From Bacteroidota bacterium (GTDB lineage Bacteria; Bacteroidota; Bacteroidia; AKYH767-A; OLB10), in assembly GCA_016714535.1 (NCBI GenBank), contig JADKDR010000001.1:372001-436000 (forward strand): DNA of 64,000 nucleotides, written 5' to 3'. Every line of letters begins with the position of its first letter. Positions within the stretch are counted from its first letter, which is position 1. A program made the translations under genes and the position numbers. The notes under the pieces were generated by a model, which had not been told where the DNA came from, searched no databases, and was given only the letters and a program-made list of their open reading frames with translations. Below are positions 8,811 to 18,395 of this stretch, piece by piece.

Positions 8811-10385
8811 ATGAAAAAGATTTTTTACCTAATCGGATTAATTCTTTGCAGCACAATTGCGCATTCACAAAAAAACATCACCCAACTTGCCAATATCAAC
8901 TACGGCTATCAGCTTGCGGGTTGCTGGCATTATGTGGACTCTACGGGACATGAATTTGCCATTGTTGGCACTTACCATGGGGTTAGCATTATTGATATGG
9001 CCAACCCTGCCAATCCAATCATTGTTGATTCTACACCGGGAACGCCATCCATATGGCGAGAGGTAAAAGTATGGGGCAAGTATGCGTATGTATCTACCGA
9101 GGGTTATGATACTACCGGGGTATTAAATGGTATTCAGATAATTGACTTGAGCAACCTGCCCGGACCGGTGACATACAAATTTTACAAAGGTGATGGGGCA
9201 ATAGCCAATCAACTTACGCGGGCACATACGGTAACCGTTGACAACGGCTACCTCTACATTAGCGGCTCTCAATTGTTTGGGGGCGGTATTTTAATTTGCG
9301 GCCTTAACGACCCGTGGAATCCTGAGTATGTGAGTTCATATTCCAATTTCTATGTGCATGATTGTATTTTAAAAAATGACACCATCTGGAGCAGCGAAAT
9401 TTGGGCTGGTCAGTTTAGCGCCATTGATATTACTAATAAGGCAAACCCGGTATTGCTGCAGTCGCAGCTCACCCCTTCGCTGTTTAATCATAATGGCTGG
9501 TTTAACAATGCAGGCAATGTATTTTTTACAACCGATGAAAAGCCCAGTGCACCGCTAGCTGCTTATGATGTAAGCGATTTACAAAACATCAAATTGCTCG
9601 ACACCTATCTTTCGGAAACTGCACCTGTAGGCGAAGTGCATAACGTACGTGTGCTAAACGATTTTCTTGTGAATGCAAATTATGCATCGCACATTAGTAT
9701 TGTTGATGCACAATATCCCGACAACCTGGTTGAAACTGCACACTTCCCCATGGGTGGTGGTGCACTTAGTTGGGATGCCGATCCTTACCTGCCATCGGGT
9801 GTTGTGATTGCCACTAACATGAGTACAGGTTTTTTTGTTTTTGATGTAAATTATGTTCGCGCTTGTTATCTCGAAGGTAATGTAAAAGATTCTTTAACCG
9901 GAATCTCTTTGCTTAATGCCAAAGTCTTTATTAAATCTCTAGCTAAACTTGATAGCACCAACCTTACAGGTGATTATAAAACAGGAGTTGCCGATGCAGG
10001 ACTTTATGATGTGGAATTTTCTTATCCCGGATATCAAACCTATACCGCAACCAACATCAGTTTAACTACAGGTGTAAAAACAATATTAAACGTTGCTCTC
10101 TTACCAAACAATTTTTCTATTCCTGACAATTCAGGTTGTAACAACCTCCGAGTAGTTTATCAAAATGCACTTGGGTTGTTGACTATTGACAAAGAAAATT
10201 GCAACAAAACACAAATAGGAAATTTGCAAATAGTGGATGCAAGCGGCCGTTTGGTTTATTCAAACATTGAATCGCTAGATGATAATAAAATTGTTTTGCC
10301 TCTAAGCAAAGGTGTTTATTTTTATTCTATCCTGAATGAAAATAATGAGCTGCTTTCGAATGGGAATTTTTCTGTTTTGAAGTAA
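8811..10385 (+). CDS. Choice-of-anchor-B family secreted protein
   Basis: A 524-residue secreted protein with signal peptide (MKKIFYLIGLILCSTIAHSQ). Residues about 25-350 are a beta-propeller of LVIVD-type repeats (GVSIIDMANPANP, GIQIIDLSNLPGP, FSAIDITNKANP, LAAYDVSDLQNI), the core of the choice-of-anchor-B family. About 355-420 is a carboxypeptidase-regulatory-like beta sandwich (CYLEGNVKDSLTG). The C-terminus (about 440-524) resembles a T9SS sorting domain (IVDASGRLVYSN, LPLSKGVYFYSI). The role is unknown. It is a paralogue of the larger protein at 48457-50802, with which it shares the IWREVKV segment and the domain order. Confidence 0.85.
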   Translation: MKKIFYLIGLILCSTIAHSQKNITQLANINYGYQLAGCWHYVDSTGHEFAIVGTYHGVSIIDMANPANPIIVDSTPGTPSIWREVKVWGKYAYVSTEGYDTTGVLNGIQIIDLSNLPGPVTYKFYKGDGAIANQLTRAHTVTVDNGYLYISGSQLFGGGILICGLNDPWNPEYVSSYSNFYVHDCILKNDTIWSSEIWAGQFSAIDITNKANPVLLQSQLTPSLFNHNGWFNNAGNVFFTTDEKPSAPLAAYDVSDLQNIKLLDTYLSETAPVGEVHNVRVLNDFLVNANYASHISIVDAQYPDNLVETAHFPMGGGALSWDADPYLPSGVVIATNMSTGFFVFDVNYVRACYLEGNVKDSLTGISLLNAKVFIKSLAKLDSTNLTGDYKTGVADAGLYDVEFSYPGYQTYTATNISLTTGVKTILNVALLPNNFSIPDNSGCNNLRVVYQNALGLLTIDKENCNKTQIGNLQIVDASGRLVYSNIESLDDNKIVLPLSKGVYFYSILNENNELLSNGNFSVLK

Positions 10386-10505
10386 TTCTAATTAGCTTCT
10401 TTGAATTTATACAAGACTGCATTTAGACTTGCACTACTTTTCAAAATGGCATTAACTAAGCGTTTTGTAGGTATTAATTAATCTAAAACCAATATAAACT
10501 TGATT

Positions 10506-10539
10506 AAAAAAAACGGCCGGTTCATTAAAATGAACCGGC
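10506..10539 (-). terminator. Strong hairpin terminator downstream of era
   Basis: GCCGGTTCA (10516-10524) pairs with TGAACCGGC (10531-10539). On the minus strand this is followed by a run of Ts (plus-strand A tract 10506-10513). It terminates era transcription, about 150 bp past the stop. The rest of the 300-bp gap 10386-10685 shows nothing recognisable. Confidence 0.75.
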
Positions 10540-10685
10540 TAACTATAACTGCATTTTAGTTTCCTTCAATATCAGTAATCGAAACTTTTCTAATTGCTAT
10601 TGTAAAATTTTTAGTCCGAAAAATCCAATCATTCTCTTTATAACACCTATGAAATAACTAAGGCGCTGCGCATAGAATCCGAATG

Positions 10686-11564
10686 CTAGTAACCAAAATT
10701 CTTTAACGAATTATCATCATTGCGCCAGTTGTCTTTTACTTTTACGGTAAGTTCAAGATATACTTTCTGTTGTATAAACTCTTCGATACGCTTGCGCGAT
10801 TCAATGCCAAGATTTTTTATCATATGTCCCTTATTGCCAAGCATAATGGCCTTTTGCGATTCGCGCATTACAAAAATAGTGGCATATATTTTTACAATAC
10901 TTTTTTCTTCCTTATACCGCTCTATGGCCACTTCGCTACTATAAGGAATTTCTTTATCGTATAATGCAAGAATGCGCTCGCGAATAATCTCGGTAATAAA
11001 AAATCGCTCATTGCGGTCAGTCAATTGATCGTCATCAAAATATCGCGGCCCTTCGGGCAGATGTTTTACAACGCTATCAATCAGGTGAGTGGTATTAAAA
11101 TTATGCAATGCACTTATAGGATAAATCTCGTTCCAATAGTTCATTGCCTTGTATTGTTCTATAGCCTTCTCAAGCTGCTCTTGCTCGATGGTATCAATTT
11201 TATTAAGAAGCAAAATTCTTACAGCTGTTGATTTTGAAATTTTATCCACCCAGACATCGTCCAACATGGTATCGCGAATATCATGTACGAATAAAATTAC
11301 ATCGCTGTCATCAAACACTTCTTCTACGCTTTGCAACATGCGCTCGTGCAACTTATTGGCAGGTTTCATTATTCCGGGAGTATCGCTAAGAACAACCTGA
11401 TAGTTTTCGCCATTAATAATTGCTCTAATGCGATGCCTTGTGGTTTGCGCTTTGGGATTAACTACACATAGGGGTTGCTGAACGAGTAGATTAATAAGCG
11501 TTGATTTGCCAGCATTGGGTTTGCCAATTATGTTTACAAAACCTGATTTAAATAATTCGGGCAT
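10686..11564 (-). CDS. era: GTPase Era
   Basis: A 292-residue, full-length Era. Era is a GTP-binding protein that helps 16S rRNA maturation and 30S assembly in the cytoplasm. The GTPase domain has the P-loop GKPNAGKST (14-22), SDTPGIM (G3) and LNKID (G4). The C-terminal KH domain contains the loop LGNKGHMIKNLG used for binding the 16S 3' end. The stop is followed by a strong terminator at 10506-10539. Upstream lies the initiator tRNA gene, separated by a palindromic terminator, so era is transcribed on its own or by read-through. Confidence 0.97.
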   Translation of the reverse strand: MPELFKSGFVNIIGKPNAGKSTLINLLVQQPLCVVNPKAQTTRHRIRAIINGENYQVVLSDTPGIMKPANKLHERMLQSVEEVFDDSDVILFVHDIRDTMLDDVWVDKISKSTAVRILLLNKIDTIEQEQLEKAIEQYKAMNYWNEIYPISALHNFNTTHLIDSVVKHLPEGPRYFDDDQLTDRNERFFITEIIRERILALYDKEIPYSSEVAIERYKEEKSIVKIYATIFVMRESQKAIMLGNKGHMIKNLGIESRKRIEEFIQQKVYLELTVKVKDNWRNDDNSLKNFGY

Positions 11565-11576
11565 TTATTTAAAATT

Positions 11577-11606
11577 AAAAAAGGCGATAATCATGATTAT
11601 CGCCTT
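11577..11606 (-). terminator. Perfect 26-bp palindromic terminator after tRNA-fMet
   Basis: AAGGCGATAATCA (11581-11593) is followed directly by its reverse complement to 11606. On the minus strand it ends in a T run (plus-strand As 11577-11582). It sits between the tRNA 3' end and the era start, so it can end the tRNA transcript and insulate era. Confidence 0.75.
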
Positions 11607-11614
11607 TTACTTAG

Positions 11615-11686
<72 letters not shown>

Positions 11687-11697
11687 TTATCGAGGCG

Positions 11698-11726
11698 CAA
11701 AAGTAATATATATTTTCAAGAAACAA
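11698..11726 (-). promoter_or_regulatory. Promoter of the initiator tRNA gene
   Basis: The -7 element TACTTTTG lies at 11705-11698 on the minus strand. A TTG at 11726-11724 lies 18 nt upstream. The element ends 11 bp before the tRNA 5' end, as expected for a stable-RNA gene. Confidence 0.6.
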
Positions 11727-11792
11727 ACTATATTTTAAAAAATAGTGTTTCGCTCCGGTTGTGCTTGAAACCCACTGTTAACAAGGTACAGC

Positions 11793-11823
11793 AAAAAAAA
11801 GAGGCGCGATAAATATCGCGCCC
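11793..11823 (-). terminator. Terminator of the dcw operon after ftsZ
   Basis: GGCGCGAT (11803-11810) pairs with ATCGCGCC (11815-11822) around AAAT. On the minus strand it runs into eight Ts (plus-strand A run 11793-11800). It lies about 30 bp after the ftsZ stop and closes the division cluster. Confidence 0.85.
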
Positions 11824-11851
11824 CATCTTTTAAAATCAAAACCTTCAGTTA

Positions 11852-13567
11852 TTAATCCACCTTATCGTGGAAGAATGCGTTGTTCTCTCTAACTCCATTA
11901 TTACCATTTGCATCCGGCCCCACGGTATGCCTTCCCACATTTGATTCGTTACTTTGTGGAGTATTCTGCATGACGGTATTCTTGCGTATATAAGCAGGTA
12001 TATCCTTGTTATCGTTTGTGCTATTGTTTTGCAACTTATAGGTTAACTCGCGCAATCTCATTATTCGCTGACGGGTGGCTTCCATGGCATCATCCTTTGG
12101 TGCCTCTTCTGTTTCCTGTTTATTTTCAGGTAAAAGAAATTCAAGCTTTGGTGCTTCTTCTATTACTATTTCTTCCTGCTTTATCTCTTCCGCAGGCGGA
12201 ACTAGATTAAACACAAAGCTATTTGACTCTTCTTCGGGTTCTACAGGCAACTCAATAACCTCCTCTTGAAATGATGGTTCATTCTGAACTTCGGTTTCAA
12301 CTTTGACTAATTCTTCCTGCATACTTTGACCATTTACAAGCGTGCCTTCCATATCGGTTACAATCATGTTGGTTTCAGCAACCGCATTAAAAATAGCTTC
12401 GGGCTTTATCTCATCATTTAAATTGAATACTTCGTGCGCTGGGCTTTCAACCTTATTAACCGGAAGCACGTTTGTTTGCAACTGCGAAATCATTACCGGC
12501 TCAATATTATTATTATTGGTTATAACAGTTTGCGATATGGCAGCAGCAGGTGCATCTACCATATTTATTACTTCACGCTTAGGAGCATTCTTGGCTGAAA
12601 TAATTTCATCACTTGTTTTAAACCCTGTTGCTATTAAAGTGATACAAACATTGTCGCCCAACTCCTCATCGTATCCGGTACCAAGTATCAGGTGTGTATC
12701 TTCTCCAGCCTTCTCCTGAATGAAATCGGTAATTTCACCTACCTCGTCCATGCTAATTTCTTCGTTACCCGAAGTTATGTTAAGCAAAATATGTTTGGCA
12801 TCTGTAATTTCACGATCGTTTAGTAGCGGTGAATCCATTGCAAGCTCCACTGCAAGGCGTGCTCTGTCGGCACCTGAAGCCATACCGCGTCCCATAATTG
12901 CTACGCCACTATCACGCAACACCGTTTCAACATCAGCAAAGTCAACATTGATATATCCTGATACAGTAATAATTTCGGCAATGTTTTTTGCTGCTATCGT
13001 AAGTATATCATCAGCCTTTCCAAAAGCATTTGTCAATTTTAAATCGCCATGAATTTGGCGCAGCCTGTCATTGCTTATCACAAGCAATGTATCCACATTG
13101 CGCTTTAACTCATCGAGGCCATTGGTTGCCTGATCTTTTCTACGCCTTCCTTCAAATACAAATGGGATGGTTACAATACCTACTGTAAGTATGCCCATGG
13201 ACTTGGCAATACCCGCTATAACCGGTGCAGCGCCTGTACCGGTGCCACCACCCATACCTGCAGTAATAAATACCATCTTGGTACCATCTGAAAGAATTTT
13301 CCTTACGTCTTCCACATTTTCGAGGGCTGCTTCGCGACCTTTGTTAGGAATGCTTCCTGCGCCTCTTCCTTCAGTAAGTGTTGGTCCAAGTTGAACTTTA
13401 ATTGGCACCGGACTAATCTCAAGGGCTTGCAAATCTGTATTGCATACAATAAAATCAACACCCCGAATGCCTTGACGGCACATGTGATTAACAGCATTGC
13501 TGCCTCCACCTCCTACACCAATTACCTTAATAATAGAAGGTTCTTTGTTTGTCATTTCAAAATTCAT
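11852..13567 (-). CDS. ftsZ: Cell division protein FtsZ
   Basis: A 571-residue tubulin-like GTPase that forms the Z ring at midcell. The GTP-binding signature GGGTGTG is at 107-113. The T7 loop (NVDFADVETVL, about 207-217) carries the aspartate that triggers GTP hydrolysis in the next subunit. The GTPase core ends near residue 330. A long acidic, low-complexity linker of about 200 residues follows, then a conserved-type tail motif DIPAYIRKNT near 530, the likely binding site for FtsA. The linker makes the protein longer than the roughly 380 residues of E. coli FtsZ, as is usual in this phylum. It is the last gene of the dcw cluster, 170 bp after ftsA. Confidence 0.97.
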   Translation of the reverse strand: MNFEMTNKEPSIIKVIGVGGGGSNAVNHMCRQGIRGVDFIVCNTDLQALEISPVPIKVQLGPTLTEGRGAGSIPNKGREAALENVEDVRKILSDGTKMVFITAGMGGGTGTGAAPVIAGIAKSMGILTVGIVTIPFVFEGRRRKDQATNGLDELKRNVDTLLVISNDRLRQIHGDLKLTNAFGKADDILTIAAKNIAEIITVSGYINVDFADVETVLRDSGVAIMGRGMASGADRARLAVELAMDSPLLNDREITDAKHILLNITSGNEEISMDEVGEITDFIQEKAGEDTHLILGTGYDEELGDNVCITLIATGFKTSDEIISAKNAPKREVINMVDAPAAAISQTVITNNNNIEPVMISQLQTNVLPVNKVESPAHEVFNLNDEIKPEAIFNAVAETNMIVTDMEGTLVNGQSMQEELVKVETEVQNEPSFQEEVIELPVEPEEESNSFVFNLVPPAEEIKQEEIVIEEAPKLEFLLPENKQETEEAPKDDAMEATRQRIMRLRELTYKLQNNSTNDNKDIPAYIRKNTVMQNTPQSNESNVGRHTVGPDANGNNGVRENNAFFHDKVD

Positions 13568-13737
13568 TTTTTTTGTTTGATTTAGTTAGTTAATTTAATC
13601 AGTAAAGAATAGCTTTTCGACTGCACAGTTAACTATAGATATATACGTTTTATTTAATTTTTCCTTTTTACAAATTGAATGATGCTTTTGCCGCTGTTCC
13701 TAAATGCGCAACTACATGCATTTTACTTATCGCCTTA

Positions 13738-15021
13738 TTATTTTAAATCTTTATCATCATCATCATCAAAAATGGCTTTGATAATCGGCTTCTTAAAAAA
13801 GTTTTCAAACCACTTACCCTTCTTACTCTCCACCACTTCTTCTGGCTTATTCTGATTGGTATTGAAACCACTAGCCGACTCGGCAAACCCTTTTATAACA
13901 AGCCCTACACCGGTTGCATACATGGGGTGTTGAATCTCCTTAGTATCCTTACCCAAATGCTGATGGGGCAAACCAATGCGTGATTGCATACCCGTAACAT
14001 ATTGAAACAAGTGCTGTATATGTTGCAATTGCGAACCGCCACCGGTGAGCACAGCTCCGAGGATAATTTTCTTTTCCCATCCGGAACTTTTAATTTCAAA
14101 ATACACTTGCTCAAATATTTCTTCCATGCGTGCCTGAATAATATTAGCAAGATTTTTTAATGACACTTCCTTTGGTGCACGTCCATTCAATCCTGGAATC
14201 GAAACAATTTTCATTTCGTCTGCCATACTTGCCATTGCGCTTCCAAACTTTACCTTCACCATTTCGGCCTGCGACTTAATTATTTTACAACCCTCATGAA
14301 TATCATTGGTAATAATGTTGCCACCAAAAGGAATAACAGCTGTATGACGTATAATGCCATCCTGGAAAATTGCAATATCGGTAGTGCCACCTCCTATATC
14401 AACTAATACAACTCCGGCTTCCTTTTCTTCGGCAGATAGTACGGCATCGGCCGATGCTAATGGCTCTAGTATTAAGCCTACAGGTATTAACCCCGCGCGC
14501 GAAACACAACGTTGAATATTTTTTGCTGCACTTATCAATCCTGTAACAATGTGACAACTGGCTTCAAGGCGCGCACCAGTCATACCCACTGGGTTTTTCA
14601 AGCCCTTGTCGTTATCTACATTATACTCTTGAGGAATAACATGAATAATTTCTTCGCCAGGTTGCATAGCAAGACGATACATATCTTCGACAATGGTTTT
14701 AATATCTGCCTTACGAATTTCGTCATCGGGATTCTTGCGCATAAGCATACCGGTGTGCTGCAAACTCTTTATATGTTGACCTGCAATGCCCACATATACT
14801 TCCTTAATCACAACATCGGCAGCATCCGAAGCCTGCTTTACTGCATTCACAATAGACTCTACTGTATCGTCAATATTGCTTACTACGCCCTTGCTCACTC
14901 CATGCGATTCGGCCTGCCCTTTGCCTATTAGCTCAATTTTGCCAAACTCATTTTTACGGCCAACCATAGCACAAATCTTGGTTGTGCCTATGTCTAGTCC
15001 TACTATTAATTCTTCGCTCAT
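13738..15021 (-). CDS. ftsA: Cell division protein FtsA
   Basis: A 427-residue actin-fold ATPase that tethers FtsZ to the membrane. The phosphate-1 loop is VGLDIGTTKICAMVG (5-19). Phosphate-2 is VLVDIGGGTTDIA (about 205) and the adenosine motif is LTGGGSQL (about 330). The 1C domain lies between about residues 85 and 165. The C-terminus (WFENFFKKPIIKAIF) could form the membrane-targeting amphipathic helix, followed by an Asp/Lys-rich tail. It lies between ftsQ (30 bp upstream) and ftsZ, the usual order. Confidence 0.97.
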   Translation of the reverse strand: MSEELIVGLDIGTTKICAMVGRKNEFGKIELIGKGQAESHGVSKGVVSNIDDTVESIVNAVKQASDAADVVIKEVYVGIAGQHIKSLQHTGMLMRKNPDDEIRKADIKTIVEDMYRLAMQPGEEIIHVIPQEYNVDNDKGLKNPVGMTGARLEASCHIVTGLISAAKNIQRCVSRAGLIPVGLILEPLASADAVLSAEEKEAGVVLVDIGGGTTDIAIFQDGIIRHTAVIPFGGNIITNDIHEGCKIIKSQAEMVKVKFGSAMASMADEMKIVSIPGLNGRAPKEVSLKNLANIIQARMEEIFEQVYFEIKSSGWEKKIILGAVLTGGGSQLQHIQHLFQYVTGMQSRIGLPHQHLGKDTKEIQHPMYATGVGLVIKGFAESASGFNTNQNKPEEVVESKKGKWFENFFKKPIIKAIFDDDDDKDLK

Positions 15022-15051
15022 TATTAAAATATATTTATAAGGTTTAAAAAA

Positions 15052-15915
15052 CTATTGAATGCTATTGGTAGTTTGTTTAGTAACTGTGGCTGTATCCGTT
15101 GGTATTTCCCTTTTTTTCTTCTTAACACACACCACTTGCGACTGATACGTAAGATCAAGCGATTCGTAGTCTGTCCACCCCTTCTTGTTCAATCCATTTT
15201 TATAAAATACGAATAGCTTATCTAATTTTTCTTTTAAGTGGGTTGCACTGCCTAGTTTGATTATATGATCGCCTATACGTGGTATTAATTCGATTTCGTA
15301 ATTCTCTGTAACATACACCTGACCTAGTTGTGCGCTCCAAAACGGATGGTTGCTTACATAACGGGCAATATAATATAGTTGCTGATGTATGCTTGCCTCA
15401 CGTGCAGTGTCCATGATGCTTTCGGGCATAGGTTGCAATTCGGTACCCGAAGACAAACAAGGAATATTTCCATTAGCACAAAGAACATTGACAGCAAACT
15501 TTTTGTGTACAGGCATTACTACTCCCATCGTATCGAAGAAAAAATTCTCACCGCTTTTACATGAAATGTGCAGTATCGGAACACGTTGCGAAGCAGTAAT
15601 TACCACCTTTCCATCAAGCGTTGAAAGTACTTCGGCTTTATTGATGTATGGATTCGTATAGATGATATTTTCTAACATAGCCGTGTTAATATCACTCATC
15701 AATTTATCGAGTGGCGCATGAGCAGACTCGTTCACCATTCGTTTTATATCATTTTCTTCGACAAATGAAAGCAAAGCTGCATCAGTTATTTCGATTGAAA
15801 CGCCTTTGCAGCGTAGCTTTGCACTATCATGCTCAATAAATGCAAGGCACGTAATACAGGTTACTCCAACCAGTATCCATACAACTAAGGGTATATACTT
15901 TTTAATCTTTTGCAT
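15052..15915 (-). CDS. ftsQ: Cell division protein FtsQ/DivIB
   Basis: A 287-residue bitopic membrane protein of the divisome. It has a short Lys-rich cytoplasmic start, one transmembrane helix (YIPLVVWILVGVTCITCLAF, 8-27), then a POTRA-like segment (about 38-110) and the FtsQ beta domain (SGENFFFDTMGVVMP, then a C-terminal sheet with YVTENYEIELIPRIGDHII). FtsQ links FtsL/FtsB to the rest of the divisome. Sequence conservation is low across bacteria, so the call rests on topology plus position between murC and ftsA. Its ATG overlaps the corrected end of murC by 14 bp. Confidence 0.92.
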   Translation of the reverse strand: MQKIKKYIPLVVWILVGVTCITCLAFIEHDSAKLRCKGVSIEITDAALLSFVEENDIKRMVNESAHAPLDKLMSDINTAMLENIIYTNPYINKAEVLSTLDGKVVITASQRVPILHISCKSGENFFFDTMGVVMPVHKKFAVNVLCANGNIPCLSSGTELQPMPESIMDTAREASIHQQLYYIARYVSNHPFWSAQLGQVYVTENYEIELIPRIGDHIIKLGSATHLKEKLDKLFVFYKNGLNKKGWTDYESLDLTYQSQVVCVKKKKREIPTDTATVTKQTTNSIQ

Positions 15916-17295
15916 TTGACTCTTTTGTTTTTTGAGAAATAAAATCGTGCAAAGGCTCTACCAAGTATCAATATCACCTGCACCTATCGTGAGCAAAACT
16001 TCGATTGGTTCATCTTTAAGATGATCTATTAACTCACTCATATGACAATACCGAACCCTATTGGTCATCATGTCTCCTATTAAACTGCTGCTTACTCCGA
16101 CAATAGGTAGCTCGCGAGCAGGATATAGTGGCAATAAGTAAGTAGTATCTGCAATAGATAAGCTACTGGCAAAGCCCATGGCAAAATCGCGGGTACGGGT
16201 GTAGAGGTGAGGTTGAAACACAACTGTAATCTTTTTACCTGTGAACATTTCCTTTACACTATTTAGAAACGCACTTATCTCTTCGGGGTGATGGGCATAG
16301 TCATCAATGTAGGTAATGCCATTCGTATTAACTTGAATATCAAACCTGCGCTTTATGCCCTTAAAACTTGACACACCATATTTTATCTCATCAACACCTG
16401 CACCTAAAAGCAAGGCTATGGTAATTGCCGCTACCGCATTCTCAACATTGTGACGCCCGGGCAATCCGGTAGTTATATCCCTTATCAGGACATCGCCCCA
16501 TTGATAATCAAAAACATATTGATTGTTCTGTATACGTATATTATTACCGTTACAATCTGCCTTTTCGGTAATAGAATAAGACAGACCATCCGCGCCCAGA
16601 TCGAGGCCTTTTTTGTATATCAGTTTACCACCGGGTACAACTTGCTTTGCAAATTGCTGGTAGCTCTCGAGCAATGCATTTGCATTGCCATAAATATCGA
16701 GATGATCAGCATCGGTACTTGTAATAATAGCCAGGTACGGATGTAGCGTCAAAAAGGAGCGGTCAAACTCATCAGCCTCTACTACAACAATTGAGTCGCT
16801 GCTCTGCGTATTGCCGGCTATAAAATTTGAGCCAAGATTTTTAGAAATACCCCCCAAAAAAGCTGATGGCTTAAGCCCTTTGGTCATAAGCAGATGAGTT
16901 ACCAGCGAAGATGTAGTTGTCTTACCATGCGTGCCAGCTACAGCCACAGTCTTGAAATTGCGGGTAATAATCCCCAGCACCTGCGAACGCTTATATAGTG
17001 TATGATTGAGCTTTAAAAAATTATATTGCTTGCTATCAATTGGAATAGCAGGAGTATACACTACTAATATATGTTCCGGAGATTCGCTTTGCAAAAAATC
17101 GGGTAACGATTCAATGGTATCTTCATATCCTATCGAAATATTTTCGGAAGTCAACTGAGCGGTTAATGGTGTTGGTGTTTTATCATAACCATACACATGT
17201 ACACCCATTGTATTGAAGTAACGTGCAAGGGCGCTCATACCAATACCTCCTATACCAAGGAAATAAACAAACCGTATGTTATTCAAATCAATCAC
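15902..17295 (-). CDS. murC: UDP-N-acetylmuramate--L-alanine ligase MurC, frameshifted near the end
   Basis: MurC adds L-alanine to UDP-MurNAc with ATP, in the cytoplasm. It has the N-terminal Rossmann motif GIGGIGMSALA, ATP loop GTHGKTTTSSLV (about 120-131), the central-domain EADEFDRSFL and the C-terminal DDYAHHPEEI. Read directly, the frame stops at 15958 after GAGDIDTW, too early. In the next frame the sequence continues LVEPLHDFISQKTKESN to a stop at 15902. One extra T at the plus-strand A pair 15963-15964 restores GAGDIDTLVEPLHDF and 464 residues. It overlaps murG by 4 bp. Only the last ~20 residues are affected, so function may survive even if the change is real. Confidence 0.93.
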
Positions 17296-18395
17296 GCTAC
17301 TTTGCTAAGTTTAATTACTTCTTCTGCTATTTGACGGGCACTGCCGGGCAATGCAAGTTTTTTAATATTCGTACTCAACATATCCTGTTGTACTTTGTTG
17401 GACAATAATGTTGCAGTAACATCACCAAGTTGCACTACTGCATCTTTATCCGTTACCAATAGTGCCGCATTTTTATTTACTAAAGCCATAGCATTTTTTG
17501 TTTGATGATCTTCGGCTACATTAGGCGAAGGCACCAACACAACAGGCTTACCAACTAAACATAACTCCGAAATGGTGCTTGCACCTGCTCTGGAGATAAT
17601 GACATCGGCCGCAGCAAAAGCATAATCCATTCTATAAATAAAATCCAATACACGCACGGTATCACTTTCCTTTGTTTTACCTTCGTTGTAATATGACTTT
17701 CCGGTTTGCCATATAATCTGAATATCTCCCGGTAGGTTTTGTAACCATGCTGCTATACTATGGTTAATAGTGCGGGCACCTAAGCTTCCACCAACTACCA
17801 ATACGGTTTTTTTACCCTTTTCTAATTTAAAAAAGTCAAGTGCTTCGTCTTTGCGTTGCAACAGGGCAGTTACTTCTTCGCGCACCGGGTTGCCTAGCAA
17901 AAGAATTTTTTCCTTCGGAAAAAATTTTTCCATACCATCGTATGCCACGCATATTTTTCTGACACGCGAAGCCAGCATTTTGTTGGTTATGCCTGGAAAC
18001 GAATTTTGCTCCTGAATAAGGCAATTAATGCCCTTTTGTGTTGCTATAAAAAGCAGGGGTCCGCTTGCATAGCCACCAACACCAACCGCAACATCTGGGT
18101 TGAAATCGGAAATTATTTTTCGGGCCTTAAGCAGACTGCCTATTAATTTAAATGGGAATAAAATATTTTTGAGAGTAAACGAACGTTGAATACCGGCAAT
18201 GGGTAGCCCAACAATTTTGTAGCCTGCTGCAGGCACTTTTTCCATCTCCATCTTACCTAGCGCCCCTACAAATAGTATATCAACACCGTTGACAAGTGAT
18301 TGTAACGCATTTGCTATAGCAATAGCCGGAAATATATGTCCACCAGTACCTCCACCGCTGATGATGACACGCATGTTACTCGATGGCAAGGTCAC
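17292..18395 (-). CDS. murG: UDP-GlcNAc:lipid I GlcNAc transferase MurG
   Basis: A 367-residue GT28 glycosyltransferase that adds GlcNAc to lipid I to form lipid II at the inner face of the membrane. The N-terminal glycine loop GGGTGGHIFPAIAIA (15-29) is diagnostic. A second glycine loop (VVGGSLGARTIN) opens the C-terminal domain, and the UDP-GlcNAc site includes SRAGASTISELCLVGKP, with the catalytic-region Glu. The length is typical. The first codon overlaps the ftsW stop and the stop overlaps murC, 4 bp each, consistent with translational coupling. Confidence 0.97.
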   Translation of the reverse strand: MTLPSSNMRVIISGGGTGGHIFPAIAIANALQSLVNGVDILFVGALGKMEMEKVPAAGYKIVGLPIAGIQRSFTLKNILFPFKLIGSLLKARKIISDFNPDVAVGVGGYASGPLLFIATQKGINCLIQEQNSFPGITNKMLASRVRKICVAYDGMEKFFPKEKILLLGNPVREEVTALLQRKDEALDFFKLEKGKKTVLVVGGSLGARTINHSIAAWLQNLPGDIQIIWQTGKSYYNEGKTKESDTVRVLDFIYRMDYAFAAADVIISRAGASTISELCLVGKPVVLVPSPNVAEDHQTKNAMALVNKNAALLVTDKDAVVQLGDVTATLLSNKVQQDMLSTNIKKLALPGSARQIAEEVIKLSKVA

